Shown in pieces: positions 53,969-64,000 of a DNA stretch of 64,000 nt. The DNA is from Linum tenue (taxonomy: Eukaryota; Streptophyta; Magnoliopsida; Malpighiales; Linaceae). Location: NCBI GenBank assembly GCA_946122785.1, contig CAMGYJ010000006.1:71425676-71489675 (forward strand), in the 5' to 3' direction. The notes below the pieces were generated by a model. That model was not told the origin of the DNA, made no database searches, and saw only the letters and a list, made by a program, of their open reading frames with translations. The first letter of the stretch is position 1. Each line of letters starts with the position of its first letter. The position numbers were made by a program, and so were the translations under genes.

Positions 53969-56900
53969 TCACGGGCGACACGTGTTGTAGATCTCGCCGC
54001 GCATCATGTCGATAGGCATATGCTCTGCGGTGTACCTCTCCGGGCCGAGATACATTCCTGTCTTCTCCAGAAGGGCAAGCCCTTCGTCTCGTCCGAATCG
54101 CGAAGCGTACAGTTTAAGGTACTCGATGTCCTGGTAATGGGACGAGGAAAAGTGTTCAGTAGTTGACATTGGGTAAACAAATTGGAGAAGGGAAAGGACT
54201 GGTGTTACGAATTTGTCGGATACCTGCAGGCCGCTGAGAATTCGTTCGAGTCGAAGTGAAGCGACGGGCTCGTTGGAAGAGGAGAACACCTCTCCCGGGT
54301 AGTAGAGGACTCCGTCGCCCGGTGGCAAGCCACGCCTGAATCGTATCTGTTTGAATATGAACAGATCAGTTTTCGTTTGGGGTGGTAACAGGAGCTAGAG
54401 AAAAGGAGGCATGGAGGAGGGGGGATCAGTACCTCGGCACTAGGAGTGGAAGCCTTTTCGTAGCAGTTGGCGCCCCAGTAGAGGAACCCTGTCCCCCCTT
54501 CTTTCCATACGCGCCACATCACAGCGCGGTGCTGGGTGCCTCGCATTCCGAGGTGCCAGTTCGGATGAGGGTCAGAAGGCCCCATGCAGACGTACGTCCA
54601 CCATTCCTGCAATATAAGGAAATGGAGCTAGTGCTTGGTTACAACAGGGCAATGAACACAATATGCCGCCTTTTGATGCAATTGGATGGCACATTCCTCC
54701 AGTTGATCCAATGAGCAACTTCTACCCTAAAGAACTAGTTCTAAAAACTGGATCCATTTCACTTCAAAACCTCGCCACCCATTAGTCATTTCACAAACAG
54801 AAAGTAGTCCCAAACACAGAGAAGTTGAGCTTGTGATGGAATCATGAGGGGAAGGTGTGAGACTCTAAATTGATCATTACCTCACCGTTCTCTGGCTGCA
54901 ACTCGGAGATAATATCCTTGACAAGATCCTCTCGATTGCCAAGAACCCACTCACTGGAAAAGAATTTAAAGAACATTTAGAAGAGGCACATGTCTGAATC
55001 AGAAATAATTTATAGGAAATGATCCTTGTACTAACCGGTCCCCAGCAAACAAGGAGTCTCTTAAGATGGCATAGGACTCGGAAGTATGCTCACTTTAAAA
55101 TGAGAGATAATGTGTAAAGAAGCAATTTTTCAGCAATACCTCGTGCAGTAAATTTGAGTGTGAGGACGGAGGAACTTTGGAACTTTCACAAAAGCCTCGA
55201 AAGGGGTAGGTGCAAGCGGTGCATCATTTGGTCCTATATGTCACAGGAGAAAATAAGAAGATACCATGATGATCAGCTGATAATAAGCCATCCATGAGAA
55301 AGTAGGACTGAGTTACAACAAACAGAGAGTTTAAGGTATGCTAGAAAAAATAATCCTAGGGGATTCAGCAATTGACGAATCTAGCAGAAATAAAATCTGC
55401 TCCTCTAACAATTTACTGTGGACAATTAGCAGCTGGAACATACATTAAGTAGAGTTTCGAAGAAAATTCTAAACAATCATTTCATGATGCATATCAATCA
55501 CAGTGAAGGGTCTGGTTCATACCACAATAATAAGTCGTCAAGATACGAGCATCAGGAGCATAAGTATGAACCTCACTGGCCAAATTCCGGACTGAATTGT
55601 ATTGTTCCATGTTCAGTGGCTGCCACAAAGCATAGCATCACATGATTGGAAGAACATTGGAACAAGAGAGTCAAACTGAAATAGACATATCACCAACTCC
55701 TACCTCATCCCACAAATAAAAGTAGGCCTTTTTCCAGTGAGATTTTGTCCTCAAGACCTCTACTTCTTTCTGCAAGTAATCCTTGGCAACATGATTACTG
55801 TTGTTGCCCAAAAAGAAAAAACAACCGGAACTTAATTAGCACATGCTAATATATTTCACAGAAGCGAGCATGAAACAAATGTATACCTGGAGACCGCTTG
55901 ACTATATGGCACAGCATAAGCTGCTAATCTTGGATCAGATAAATACTCATCTGATTTAGGATGATCAGCTGCATGCAATCCAGGAGAGAATTTAGCAACC
56001 ACAATGGTGTAAAAATGTATTTCTTTTTTTTTTTCTTCTTCTTCTTCTTCAGGAATGTAAGATTTTATCAGAGATCATATTGTTTAATTAGTTACCTGGC
56101 CAGGGACAGGTATATGCCAAGACACGCATGCTTTCTCCCCATCGGCAGAAATATGGGCTGATCCTGAATTGAAGAAGCCACTCAAAGTGACGATCCAGTG
56201 CCTCAAACCATTCTTTACTTCCATGCTCGACACCAAAACGGTCCTCAATGACAGTATCAGATATCTAAAGTTCAGTCAAGGACAAAAAATATTTTGGCAT
56301 TTCACCAATGGAGTTCTCTTTGGTTTAGCCATTTCACCATTATATAACACGAGAGGCCTCAAAAGTAAATACACCTTTTTATCAGCATGTAATGCTCACA
56401 AGAGAAGTAAATGAGTGGTGAAAGTCAACTATCACTGTCAAATGGCTATATTTGAATACTGTAGCTCATAGGTTTACTTAGTTTACAAAGGTTAAAGATG
56501 TGAAAGCTAAACGAAAAACAGGAAATACAGTTCACCAGGCATGGGATGAGCTATCTTTCTATTTCAAATATGTTCACCAGAGTCAGCAACAAAGAAAAAG
56601 TTTCTACTCTCCTGTTTCAAGTAATTATCGATGGCCCTGATAAAAAATGATCATCATATCCCAACTTACTCCTGTAACAACTTGTACAGGCTAATGAAAT
56701 GCACCATGGTATAGAATTCTATGACTAAGAAATACAAAAGCAATGCTCACAGAAAACATAGGTAACCTTCTGAAGGTAAAATTAAGCACAACCTACGAAC
56801 AAGAGAAGGATACACCAAATACTGCTGGAAGGGAAGGGGTCGCTGGAATTACAAAATCCCAGACAGTCAAGTTAAGCTTCACACGGATGGAGAGGTTTGA

Positions 56901-59150
56901 AACAGCATCTTCATCCATAATGTCAACTGATCCATTATCTGAAAAGAACTCAGAAAATGATGGAGATAGAAGAACTCTTCTTAGAGAAGTGGTCGCAGAT
57001 TTCACTCTTTCTACCTAAAAAAGAATAGCAATAAGAATAACTAGCGACACTTCAGGGTTAAACAACAATTGCATAATAAATGATAAATTATTTACCACTT
57101 CCTCCAGTGGTTTTCCATCAATGGGCTCCACAGTGTCAAGACAGTCTCTAAGTTCCGTATACAGTTGATGCTTTTCAGCTCTACTCATGCTTTGTGACGG
57201 AGACCTGTAACAATCTATTATATATATTAGTCAACTTATGTTCAGTTTTACTACCTAGACACAAACAGAATTATTGAATTGAACTAGACCACCCATAAGT
57301 CCTGGTAGCAATTGGCATCAACTGCAAATATAAGCTAAATCAGAAATAGCAAGAGAAAAGGTTCTTACGTCGCCTCATTTTTCGTGGCTGTGACAATGAC
57401 CTCCCCTTCATACTGACCAGTTGGCTGTTCAGCGGGAACATTTATGGAAATCCAAACCGCTGATGTTTCCCTGTAGGAAGAGGAATAAACAGAAAAGATA
57501 GATCAGTAATAGAATAATTTAGGTTCATAAACACTCCAACAATTAATAGGCAACATAGATGATAAAGGCATTACCCAGGAACTAAGCTTATCTGGCTGGT
57601 AGGATGATCTAGCGGCACAAGAGCATCTGGAACACCTAACACAGTAACCACTTTCCGCATTGTAATCGATTGTCCGACAACCAACCTGACCCCAAATAAT
57701 GTAAGAGATATTAACAATACAAAATCAAGCCATAAGGTTTAACAGCATAGCTTCTGAAAGCTCACCGAGCACCAGAAGCTGATGATAAGTCTGTGCACTG
57801 AACCTGGACAACGCCCGCATTGCCCAAACTACTCCATGACACTTTGGGACGTAGAGCGACTTGGAAACTTTCCCTCTCATTTCTAGCTGCCAGCAGGTTC
57901 ATCTTGCAACGGAAGGCTTCTTTTGTCAGTGGAGAGACAAAGCACAAAGAAACAACCAATTCCAAGCTTTAAAATTGATCTACAGTAACATAAGGAAACT
58001 TTCTGCATAAAAAACTCTTTTCCTTTGATTTTCGTACTAAGAAGACCTACATTCTCACGAATATGCATTTTGCAGACACAAAAGTGAAAGAGACTGATAT
58101 ACAGTGTAGACTTGGCACACACCATTAAGGAAATTACTACTGTCATTCCAGTCAGCCAGTGACTATAGATAAATGTGCATGTAAGAAGATAACAAATTCG
58201 ATTGCATTAGCTATTGTTGCTCGTACAAAAGTGCATTCTCCCAAAGCCACAGCCCTATATCAAGTGAAGCTGCTAATTGCATATAGACGACAATCTCCCG
58301 CTAGGATAATAATGAGCTACAGTCAACAAAAGCTGACAAGCATGAAAATGCAAAACCAGAACAAGTTCCACGTTGCTCGTGACACTTACTGGCTCCAAAC
58401 GTCTGGGCATGTCTTGAGGTCCAACGTTTGCAGTGCTTGGCATGCACCAGGTATGAACTAAATCTGATGTTGGAACCACTAAAGGGTCTATTAATCCTCT
58501 GAGTGAAGTTGAAGCTTCCACACCACCCTCCATCCATCCATATGCGGTCCCTCCACCAGCAACGCCTTCAACTGGTGGGACAACCATGTCCTGCGGACTC
58601 CCTCCTGAGAAGTCAATGTTCAATACAGCACATAAGTCTTCATGAAAGCCAATTTCTCAAGCATAGTACAAATTCAGCAGCTAAAACATGATTGATTACC
58701 CCCAACGAATAGCAAACTGATCGATTCGCAAGTCCATGAAATTGACAATCACGCAAGGGAAATTTCAGCAATAGGGCACCATTTTTATCGAACTTCAAAT
58801 AATTTTTCAGTGAATCAACTGAAGATGAAAGCATTCACCAATTCAAAAGAAGCAGATACAGAAAAAGCCATCAAGTATAAGGTACCGCAAAGGGAGATTC
58901 AGAGCGAGACAATTAGCCCGGAGCAAAACTAACACAATTTGTTGCACAGCATGCCAAAGCTCTCACTACGTCTACCAGCCGAATAGCTAATTTCATTTTC
59001 CCAGGAAACAAACAGCAACTAAGCTAATTTCTCCCTACAGCTAAAGTAACCGCCATAACCGCAGCGCGGTGAATTTTTCCGATTGGAAAGTGAAGAAACG
59101 AGCGGGAGAAGAAATGATAGTGCATACTGACCACCGGCACTAGCATCCAT
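53969..59150 (-). CDS. DUF4091 / GH123-like glycoside hydrolase family protein, 16 exons
   Basis: Sixteen exons on the minus strand all join in phase with GT-AG introns: 59150-59132, 58604-58390, 57902-57766, 57685-57575, 57470-57369, 57204-57096, 57014-56814, 56264-56096, 55968-55887, 55797-55704, 55619-55523, 55233-55140, 54953-54881, 54606-54433, 54346-54224 and 54130-53969. They encode 653 residues. The N-terminal half has the beta-sandwich text NLLAARNERESFQVALRP and the linker VWISINVPAEQPTGQYEG. The catalytic-type barrel runs from about EWFEALDRHFEWLLQ, with the Asp-Glu pair FYLWDEP (D412, E413) that serves substrate-assisted catalysis in bacterial GH123 N-acetylgalactosaminidases. The C-terminus has GTGFLYWGANCYEKAS, GDGVLYYPG and ASLRLERILSGLQDIEYLKL. 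No signal peptide is seen, so it may be cytosolic. The substrate in plants is unknown. Exon 1 is only 19 bases long. Confidence 0.9.
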
Positions 59151-59483
59151 TTCGGGAGCGAAGGGGTGAGTTCCGGCGAAATTCTGATCACGATGATCGC
59201 GAAGTTGCTGCTACAGTCGAGTTCGAGTGGGCTTCCCGGCGGCGAACGCAGGGAGAGGAGCAAACGAGAGGAAAGAATCCGATGGGAGAAATGATCGGTT
59301 TCCCGGGGAGCGGAGAGAAGAGGTCGATTGTGCGCTTCTGAACTATTTACGATCGTGCCACTGCAAAATCCAAATACTTCGTTTCTTTATCCACTATTCT
59401 TTCCGTCTCTCGATGTCCGTATAAGACTACAGTACCGGACGTCACCGGTCCTGAGAAATCTGGACCGTCAAATTAGTAGTGAT
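59151..59483 (-). promoter_or_regulatory. Upstream region of the DUF4091 gene
   Basis: The stretch next to the start codon (59151-59340) is GA/GC-rich, as expected for a leader and TATA-less promoter of a housekeeping gene. A hAT element begins at 59484, about 330 bp from the ATG. Confidence 0.4.
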
Positions 59484-60161
59484 TAGGGCTTGAAGTTTGG
59501 TACCAGTATTTGGGATATACCGAATACCATATCGAATTTGTCTATATTTGGTATTACCGAATACACGTATTACTTTTTGGGATTGAGATTGAGATTAAAT
59601 TTCAATTGTTATTCGGTATTAGGAATTACGGGATCGAAATCGGTATATACCGAAATACCGATCAATACCGAAATATAAGCTAGTGTGTATTTTATCCTCT
59701 CAACTAGACTCTCTCATTCACTACTACACGAACCTAAACCACCAATAGTGTCATTTAATTATACATAGATCATTCTATAACTATTAATAGTCGTCTCTCA
59801 ACCTCCAATTCGTCAAATTAACGATTACCAATGACAAGAACTTGAGATGTCTCCTCTCCTCCATTCTCCTTAATAATATCCTAATTCAAGACACTTTACT
59901 TAGTCTTTTCCTCCTAAATTAAACAATAAAATCTAATTTATATATTTAATTATTAATTGCAAAGGTAATTAATTTTGTATTCGATAATACCGATTGGGAT
60001 ATCGAAGTACCGATTGGGATACCGAAATATTTTGGGATTGGAATTGAGATACCGAAATTATTTAGGGATTGAGATTGGGATTGACTTTAGAGTCTAATTC
60101 GGTATTCGCGATTTCGGTATTTGGTATTGGGATACCGATACCGTACCGATTTCCACCCCTA
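59484..60161. mobile_element. hAT-type element with ATACCGAA iterons (element G)
   Basis: The ends are TAGGGCTTGAAG and TTTCCACCCCTA. Flanks GTAGTGAT (59476-59483) and ATAGTGAT (60162-60169) agree at 7 of 8 bases. Units such as GGTATATACCGAAATACCG and ATTCGGTATT fill both sides, close to those of element D, so both may answer to the same transposase. 678 bp, non-coding. Confidence 0.85.
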
Positions 60162-60169
60162 ATAGTGAT

Positions 60170-60679
60170 CATTGATGAGTATTCATCAGCTAATTGACCC
60201 GGTCCAACCACCGGTTTTATCGACCTGTTAATTCACAACAAGCTGATTGAGAATGAAATTTGTAAAATAATCAAAATTAAGTTTTGGAGGTTATCATTTC
60301 ATCCTGAGATGTTAAGGTTTGTGATAATGGTATTGGTATTAGTATTAGTTATACCATGAAAATTGTGTTATGTCAGTTAAGATTGTATTGCTATTTCGAG
60401 CTACCATTCTAGAGTAGAACAGAGAGATCTCGATGTTTTGAGTTCTTATTTCACTAATTTATTAATTACTATCTATTTGAACCGGAACAAAGAGTTCCTA
60501 GCTAGCGTAAATGATTTCGAGTTGATTTAGATAAGACCTTCTCATACAACACCAGTACAACAGTACTGTCACGATACATTAGAATATTGTTGGATCAGTA
60601 CACGAAAATTTTGTAATAGGATTTTGGAATTTTGTAGAACGATACCCTTTTCATGCAAGGGAACAAAGAATTGACGGTC
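60170..60679. other. No gene seen
   Basis: AT-rich spacer between element G and the poly(A) end of the LINE. Confidence 0.5.
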
Positions 60680-60731
60680 TTTTTTTTTTTTTTTACAAAA
60701 GATAATCTTATATTGATCTCAGAAAAGATAG

Positions 60732-62878
60732 TTACACCCTGGATAACAGCCAGGCCTGATAATTAAAAACACGACTCATAGTCGGATACAAGGAAAGGGC
60801 TTTCCTAGCCACTACATGGGCTACCCTATTGTGCTGCCGACCTACGAACCGAATACTAAACCCAGGATTACTGCCAAAAAGATTCAACACTTCCTCCAAA
60901 ACAGCACCCATCCTGCTATCACGCGAATCCCCTCGATTGATTTTATCAATGACCACCTTCGCATCTCCTTCAAATCGAACCAAAACAAAACCTTGCTCCA
61001 AACACCAAAATATCGCCGCTCGCAGTGCTAACAACTCCACAATCGCTGGATCATCCATGATAGGGAACGTGACCCCACTAGCCCTGAGGACAGCGTTCTC
61101 GGGAGTCAAAATGACCATTCCCCCTGCCGCATGCGACCTCCTCCTAGTGGCCCCATCCCACCTACAGACAACCTCAAAAACTCCAGCCAGCCCTGGTTCA
61201 TGATCCCCTACTACCCGGGGCAGAGAAGCTTCCTCCACTGGGAGACGCGCCCATTCCTCAACCTGTTGGGAAAATTGACGTAGAAGAGCCGGGAGACTAA
61301 ACTGTTTACCTTCAAACACAACCCAGTTCCGGGATTTCCAAATCCGCCATAGGACAGCAAAAATTGACATCCACTGCAAAGGTTGTGAGACCAAAGCCAG
61401 GAGCTTCTTAAGGAACAAAGGAAACGTATGCCGAGGTAGGCCCTCCCCAAAGTGTTCCATACCCGCCGCCCCCCAGAGAGCTCGCGCAATCGGGCACTCC
61501 AAAAAGAGGTGTTCCAAGGTTTCAGAAGCCTCCCAACAAACCGGGCAACGAGGTAAGACTGGAATACGGCGACTAATCAGAGCTTCCGTGGTCGGTAAAA
61601 TCCGATTGAAGATCTGCCAACCAAACACCTTCAACTTTGGCGGAATATTAGCCTCCCACAGCCTTATCCAACTAGCCCTATCCATCCAGTTTACCGTAGA
61701 CCTCCACCGCCCCCTCCTTTTCTCCAACGCCAAAGCCAAATGGTAGGCCGACTTTACCGAGAACTCCCCATCGGGCGTATCAAACCAAACTAGCTTATCC
61801 TCCACATTACCCTTCGGAAGCGGAATAGCTTTAATGAGACGGCATGTCTCCGGTTCAAACCACTGACTAAGTTTTTCATCACTCCAGCTCCCTTCGCCTT
61901 CACAAATTAACTCCGCCACCGCCGGGTCACCACACTCTGGCAAAATTATAGGATTATACCGTATGGGCTCTAGTTGAAAGCCAGGGACCCAGGTAGAATG
62001 GAGCATAGAAACTGCACGCCCATTTCCAACCTGCCAGCGTAACCCCATCTCCAAAAGCTGCCGCCCAAACAAGATACTCTGCCAACCCGAGGATGGACGA
62101 GATCTCGCCTTAGCCGATAGAAAGTGGCCAGTAGGAAAATACTTTCCACGGTAAACTTGGGCCAGCAAGGAATTGGGCTCACTGAGAATACGCCACCCAA
62201 TTTTAGCCAACAGCGCCTGATTAAACTGCTCAAATCTGCGGAAACCCATCCCCCCATCATGCTTACTTCGACACATATCCCGCCAAGACATCCACCGCAC
62301 CTTAGAGTGACCTTCATTTTCCCCCCACCAGAAGCGAGCAACATGCCTGTCTAACAAGCGGCATAAGGATAACGGGAGCTTGAAACAGGACATCACATGT
62401 AAAGGCAAAGCCAATGCGATTGATTTTATAAGCGTTTCTTTAGCCGCCCACGACAGCGTCCTCCGTTTCCATCCCTGAAGTCGTTCCAACAACTTAGCTT
62501 CCAAATACCGGAAGGTCTCCACTTTCGATCTTGCAATAAGCGTCGGGAGCCCCAGATATTTATCATGGACCCCAACTGCACCCACCCCCAGGACTGCCGC
62601 CAGGAACTCTTGATCTTGTACCAATATATTCCTACTAAAGCAAACCGCCGATTTATCAAGGTTCACCTTTTGGCCACTCAGCTCCTCATACTCATTAAGG
62701 ACCTCAATAAGGTTCTCACATTCCTGTAGATTCCCACGCAGGAACAAATAAGAATCATCAGCGAAGAAAAGATGCGTCAGTCTTGGCGCCCGGGGAGCCA
62801 CTCTAACCCCTGCGAGCCTTTTATCCGCTATCGCTTGACGAAGTAAAGCCGCAAACCCCTCCGTGCACAGCACAAAAA
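60732..62878 (-). CDS. LINE ORF2, second half of RT, zf-RVT and RNase H
   Basis: After the frame break the protein resumes with LCTEGFAALLRQA and the catalytic FFADDSYLF, then QKVNLDKSAVCFSRN, KYLGLPTLIARSK and LSWAAKETLIKSIALALP. The zf-RVT finger CPVCWEASETLEHLFLEC follows, then the RVT_3 RNase H with CRWDGATRR, VELLALRAA, FEGDAKVVID and HNRVAHVVARKA. The frame is open for about 715 codons to the stop at 60732. Open text can be traced a little upstream (to 62948) but there it is out of phase with the RT. Both halves look undamaged otherwise. Confidence 0.88.
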
Positions 62879-64000
62879 AGGAGAGGAGACAGGGGATCCC
62901 CTTGTCGCAACCCTCTGGTCGGAGAAAAGAAACCCGATGGGGTGCCATTCATCATTACTGAAAAAGACGCCGAACTGAGGCATTCCTTGATCCATCCTAC
63001 CCAGGTGGAACTAAAACCCAACTTAGCCAAAACAGCAAAGAGAAAGGGCCACTCGACTCTATCATAGGCCTTTTCCATGTCAACCTTTAGAGCCATATAC
63101 CCTTTCTTCCCTCGAGTTTTGGTTTTTAAATAATGCATTAGCTCATGTCCAAGTAAGATATTATCCACAATCTGACGTTCCTTAATAAACCCATTCTGCC
63201 CTTCCGAAACCACCTGAGGAAGAATCACAGACAAGCGTTCTGCCAATATCTTGGTTATAATTTTATACACAAATTGGCATAAACTTATAGGGCGCAGTTG
63301 CCTCATTGTCTCCACATTTTCCACCTTAGGAATTAAAGTGAGCCAAGTATGGTTAAAACTGCGAAGTAGCCGTCCCGAAGCAAAGAAAGAACAGACTACA
63401 TCAATAACCGATGGACCGACGATATCCCAGAAGGCCTTGAAGAACTTCCCAGTGAACCCATCAGACCCTGGTGCTTGTTTCGATCCCATAGCAAATACTG
63501 TTCTTCGAACCTCCTCCGGTAAAACTATCGCCGTTAACGCTGCATTCATATCCGGCGTGACACTTCGGGAGATGGGCAAGTTGTGGATTCGATTAGACAT
63601 ATCATGAATCTGATTTTCAGAGGTGAAAAGGGCACTATAAAAATTAGTCGCAATATCTGCCTTGCCTTTCTCATCTGTAATCCATTCACCAGCGTCATCC
63701 CGAAGGCCGCTCACAAAATTCCTTTTACGACGGGTTCTTGTCACCGTATGAAAGTACGATGAGTTTTTGTCTCCCTTCTTAAGCCAACGAACCCTGGATT
63801 TTTGCTGCCAGTACTCTTCTTCCGCCTCCCATTGTCTACTCAACTCCATCTCAAGAGAACGGACCTCATCCCAGTTAATGGGTTGCTCCTTCTTGATCCG
63901 ATCTATTTCAGCCTGCAGGGTCTTTATATTTCTCAAAGAATTCGTCGTACCCGCGCGGCTCCAATCATAGAGCAAATGGCGGAGCTTCTTGAGACGCTCC
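62821..64000 (-). CDS. LINE ORF2, linker and first half of the reverse transcriptase (partial)
   Basis: The frame is open from the window edge (ERLKKLRHLLYDWS), through the linker with QKSRVRWLKKGDKNSSYFH, the RT entry APGSDGFTGKFFKAFW, RPISLCQFVYKIITKILAER, GFIKERQIVDNILLGHELMH, the first catalytic aspartate block MALKVDMEKAYDRVEW and GLRQGDPLSPLLF. It then leaves the correct frame at the T6 run (minus strand, about 62879) and ends 20 codons later. No ATG is needed inside the window because the frame enters from the right. Confidence 0.88.
   Translation of the reverse strand, partial: ERLKKLRHLLYDWSRAGTTNSLRNIKTLQAEIDRIKKEQPINWDEVRSLEMELSRQWEAEEEYWQQKSRVRWLKKGDKNSSYFHTVTRTRRKRNFVSGLRDDAGEWITDEKGKADIATNFYSALFTSENQIHDMSNRIHNLPISRSVTPDMNAALTAIVLPEEVRRTVFAMGSKQAPGSDGFTGKFFKAFWDIVGPSVIDVVCSFFASGRLLRSFNHTWLTLIPKVENVETMRQLRPISLCQFVYKIITKILAERLSVILPQVVSEGQNGFIKERQIVDNILLGHELMHYLKTKTRGKKGYMALKVDMEKAYDRVEWPFLFAVLAKLGFSSTWVGWIKECLSSASFSVMMNGTPSGFFSPTRGLRQGDPLSPLLFCAVHGGVCGFTSSSDSG

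Larger units (their letters stand above)
60680..64000 (-). mobile_element. L1-type LINE, 3' part, continues beyond the window
   Basis: The minus-strand element ends in a 15-base poly(A), seen as T at 60680-60694, about 40 bp after the ORF2 stop. ORF2 runs to the right edge of the window, so the endonuclease and ORF1 lie outside. Protein text differs clearly from the LINE at 5249-10367, so it belongs to another subfamily. One frame break is visible, at a 6-base homopolymer. Confidence 0.92.

Noticed and set aside
1..64000. CRISPR arrays, tRNA or rRNA genes, organelle inserts
   Set aside because: No spaced direct repeats of CRISPR type, no cloverleaf or rRNA text, and no plastid or mitochondrial genes were recognised on either strand.

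Overview
The window is nuclear DNA from a flowering plant, most likely a dicot. Four host loci have GT-AG introns and plant-type proteins: an LRR receptor pseudokinase, mitochondrial ribosomal protein bL27, an INDETERMINATE-DOMAIN (IDD) zinc-finger factor and a 16-exon DUF4091/GH123-like protein. There is also a small cluster of self-incompatibility-S1-like secreted proteins. The sequence gives no firm species call. Most of the rest is transposon-derived.

Layout. 1-10.4 kb is a LINE ORF1 relic (split by a 2.4 kb hAT element, with an LTR-like piece at its left edge) followed by a 5.1 kb L1-type LINE on the minus strand, broken by frameshifts. 10.4-19.4 kb has no host gene; it holds hAT elements, MITEs, a TRIM-like retroelement and an RNase H relic split by a 2 kb hAT element. 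19.7-24.5 kb is a gene pair: the receptor pseudokinase (+) and bL27m (-), convergent with about 310 bp between their stops. 26-38 kb is the S1-homologue cluster: two intact genes, one copy split by a 207 bp transposon and one C-terminal fragment, mixed with LINE relics and a 3.6 kb Mutator-like element (MULE) that carries a FAR1-type DNA-binding protein. 42.2-44.6 kb is the IDD gene. 45.5-47.0 kb is a second MULE with very long inverted repeats. 47-53.9 kb is AT-rich and shows no gene. 54.0-59.2 kb is the DUF4091 gene. 59.5-60.2 kb is another hAT element, and 60.7-64 kb is a second L1-type LINE that runs off the window.

The most unusual pattern is a set of at least seven short non-autonomous hAT-like elements. 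They share a TAGGG-type or CAGTGG-type terminus and most have 7-8 bp target duplications, but most families carry their own dense subterminal iteron (CGGGTTG, ACGGGTA, AACCGAA, GGTATTCGG, GACCGGA or GAGCTCG). This looks like a side-by-side record of diversifying transposase binding specificities. Nested insertions with readable target duplications give a relative order of events in several places.

All exon models were assembled by hand from splice consensus and reading phase; family names come from recognised motifs, not from a search. Host gene calls are strong; exact ends of old repeats are approximate.
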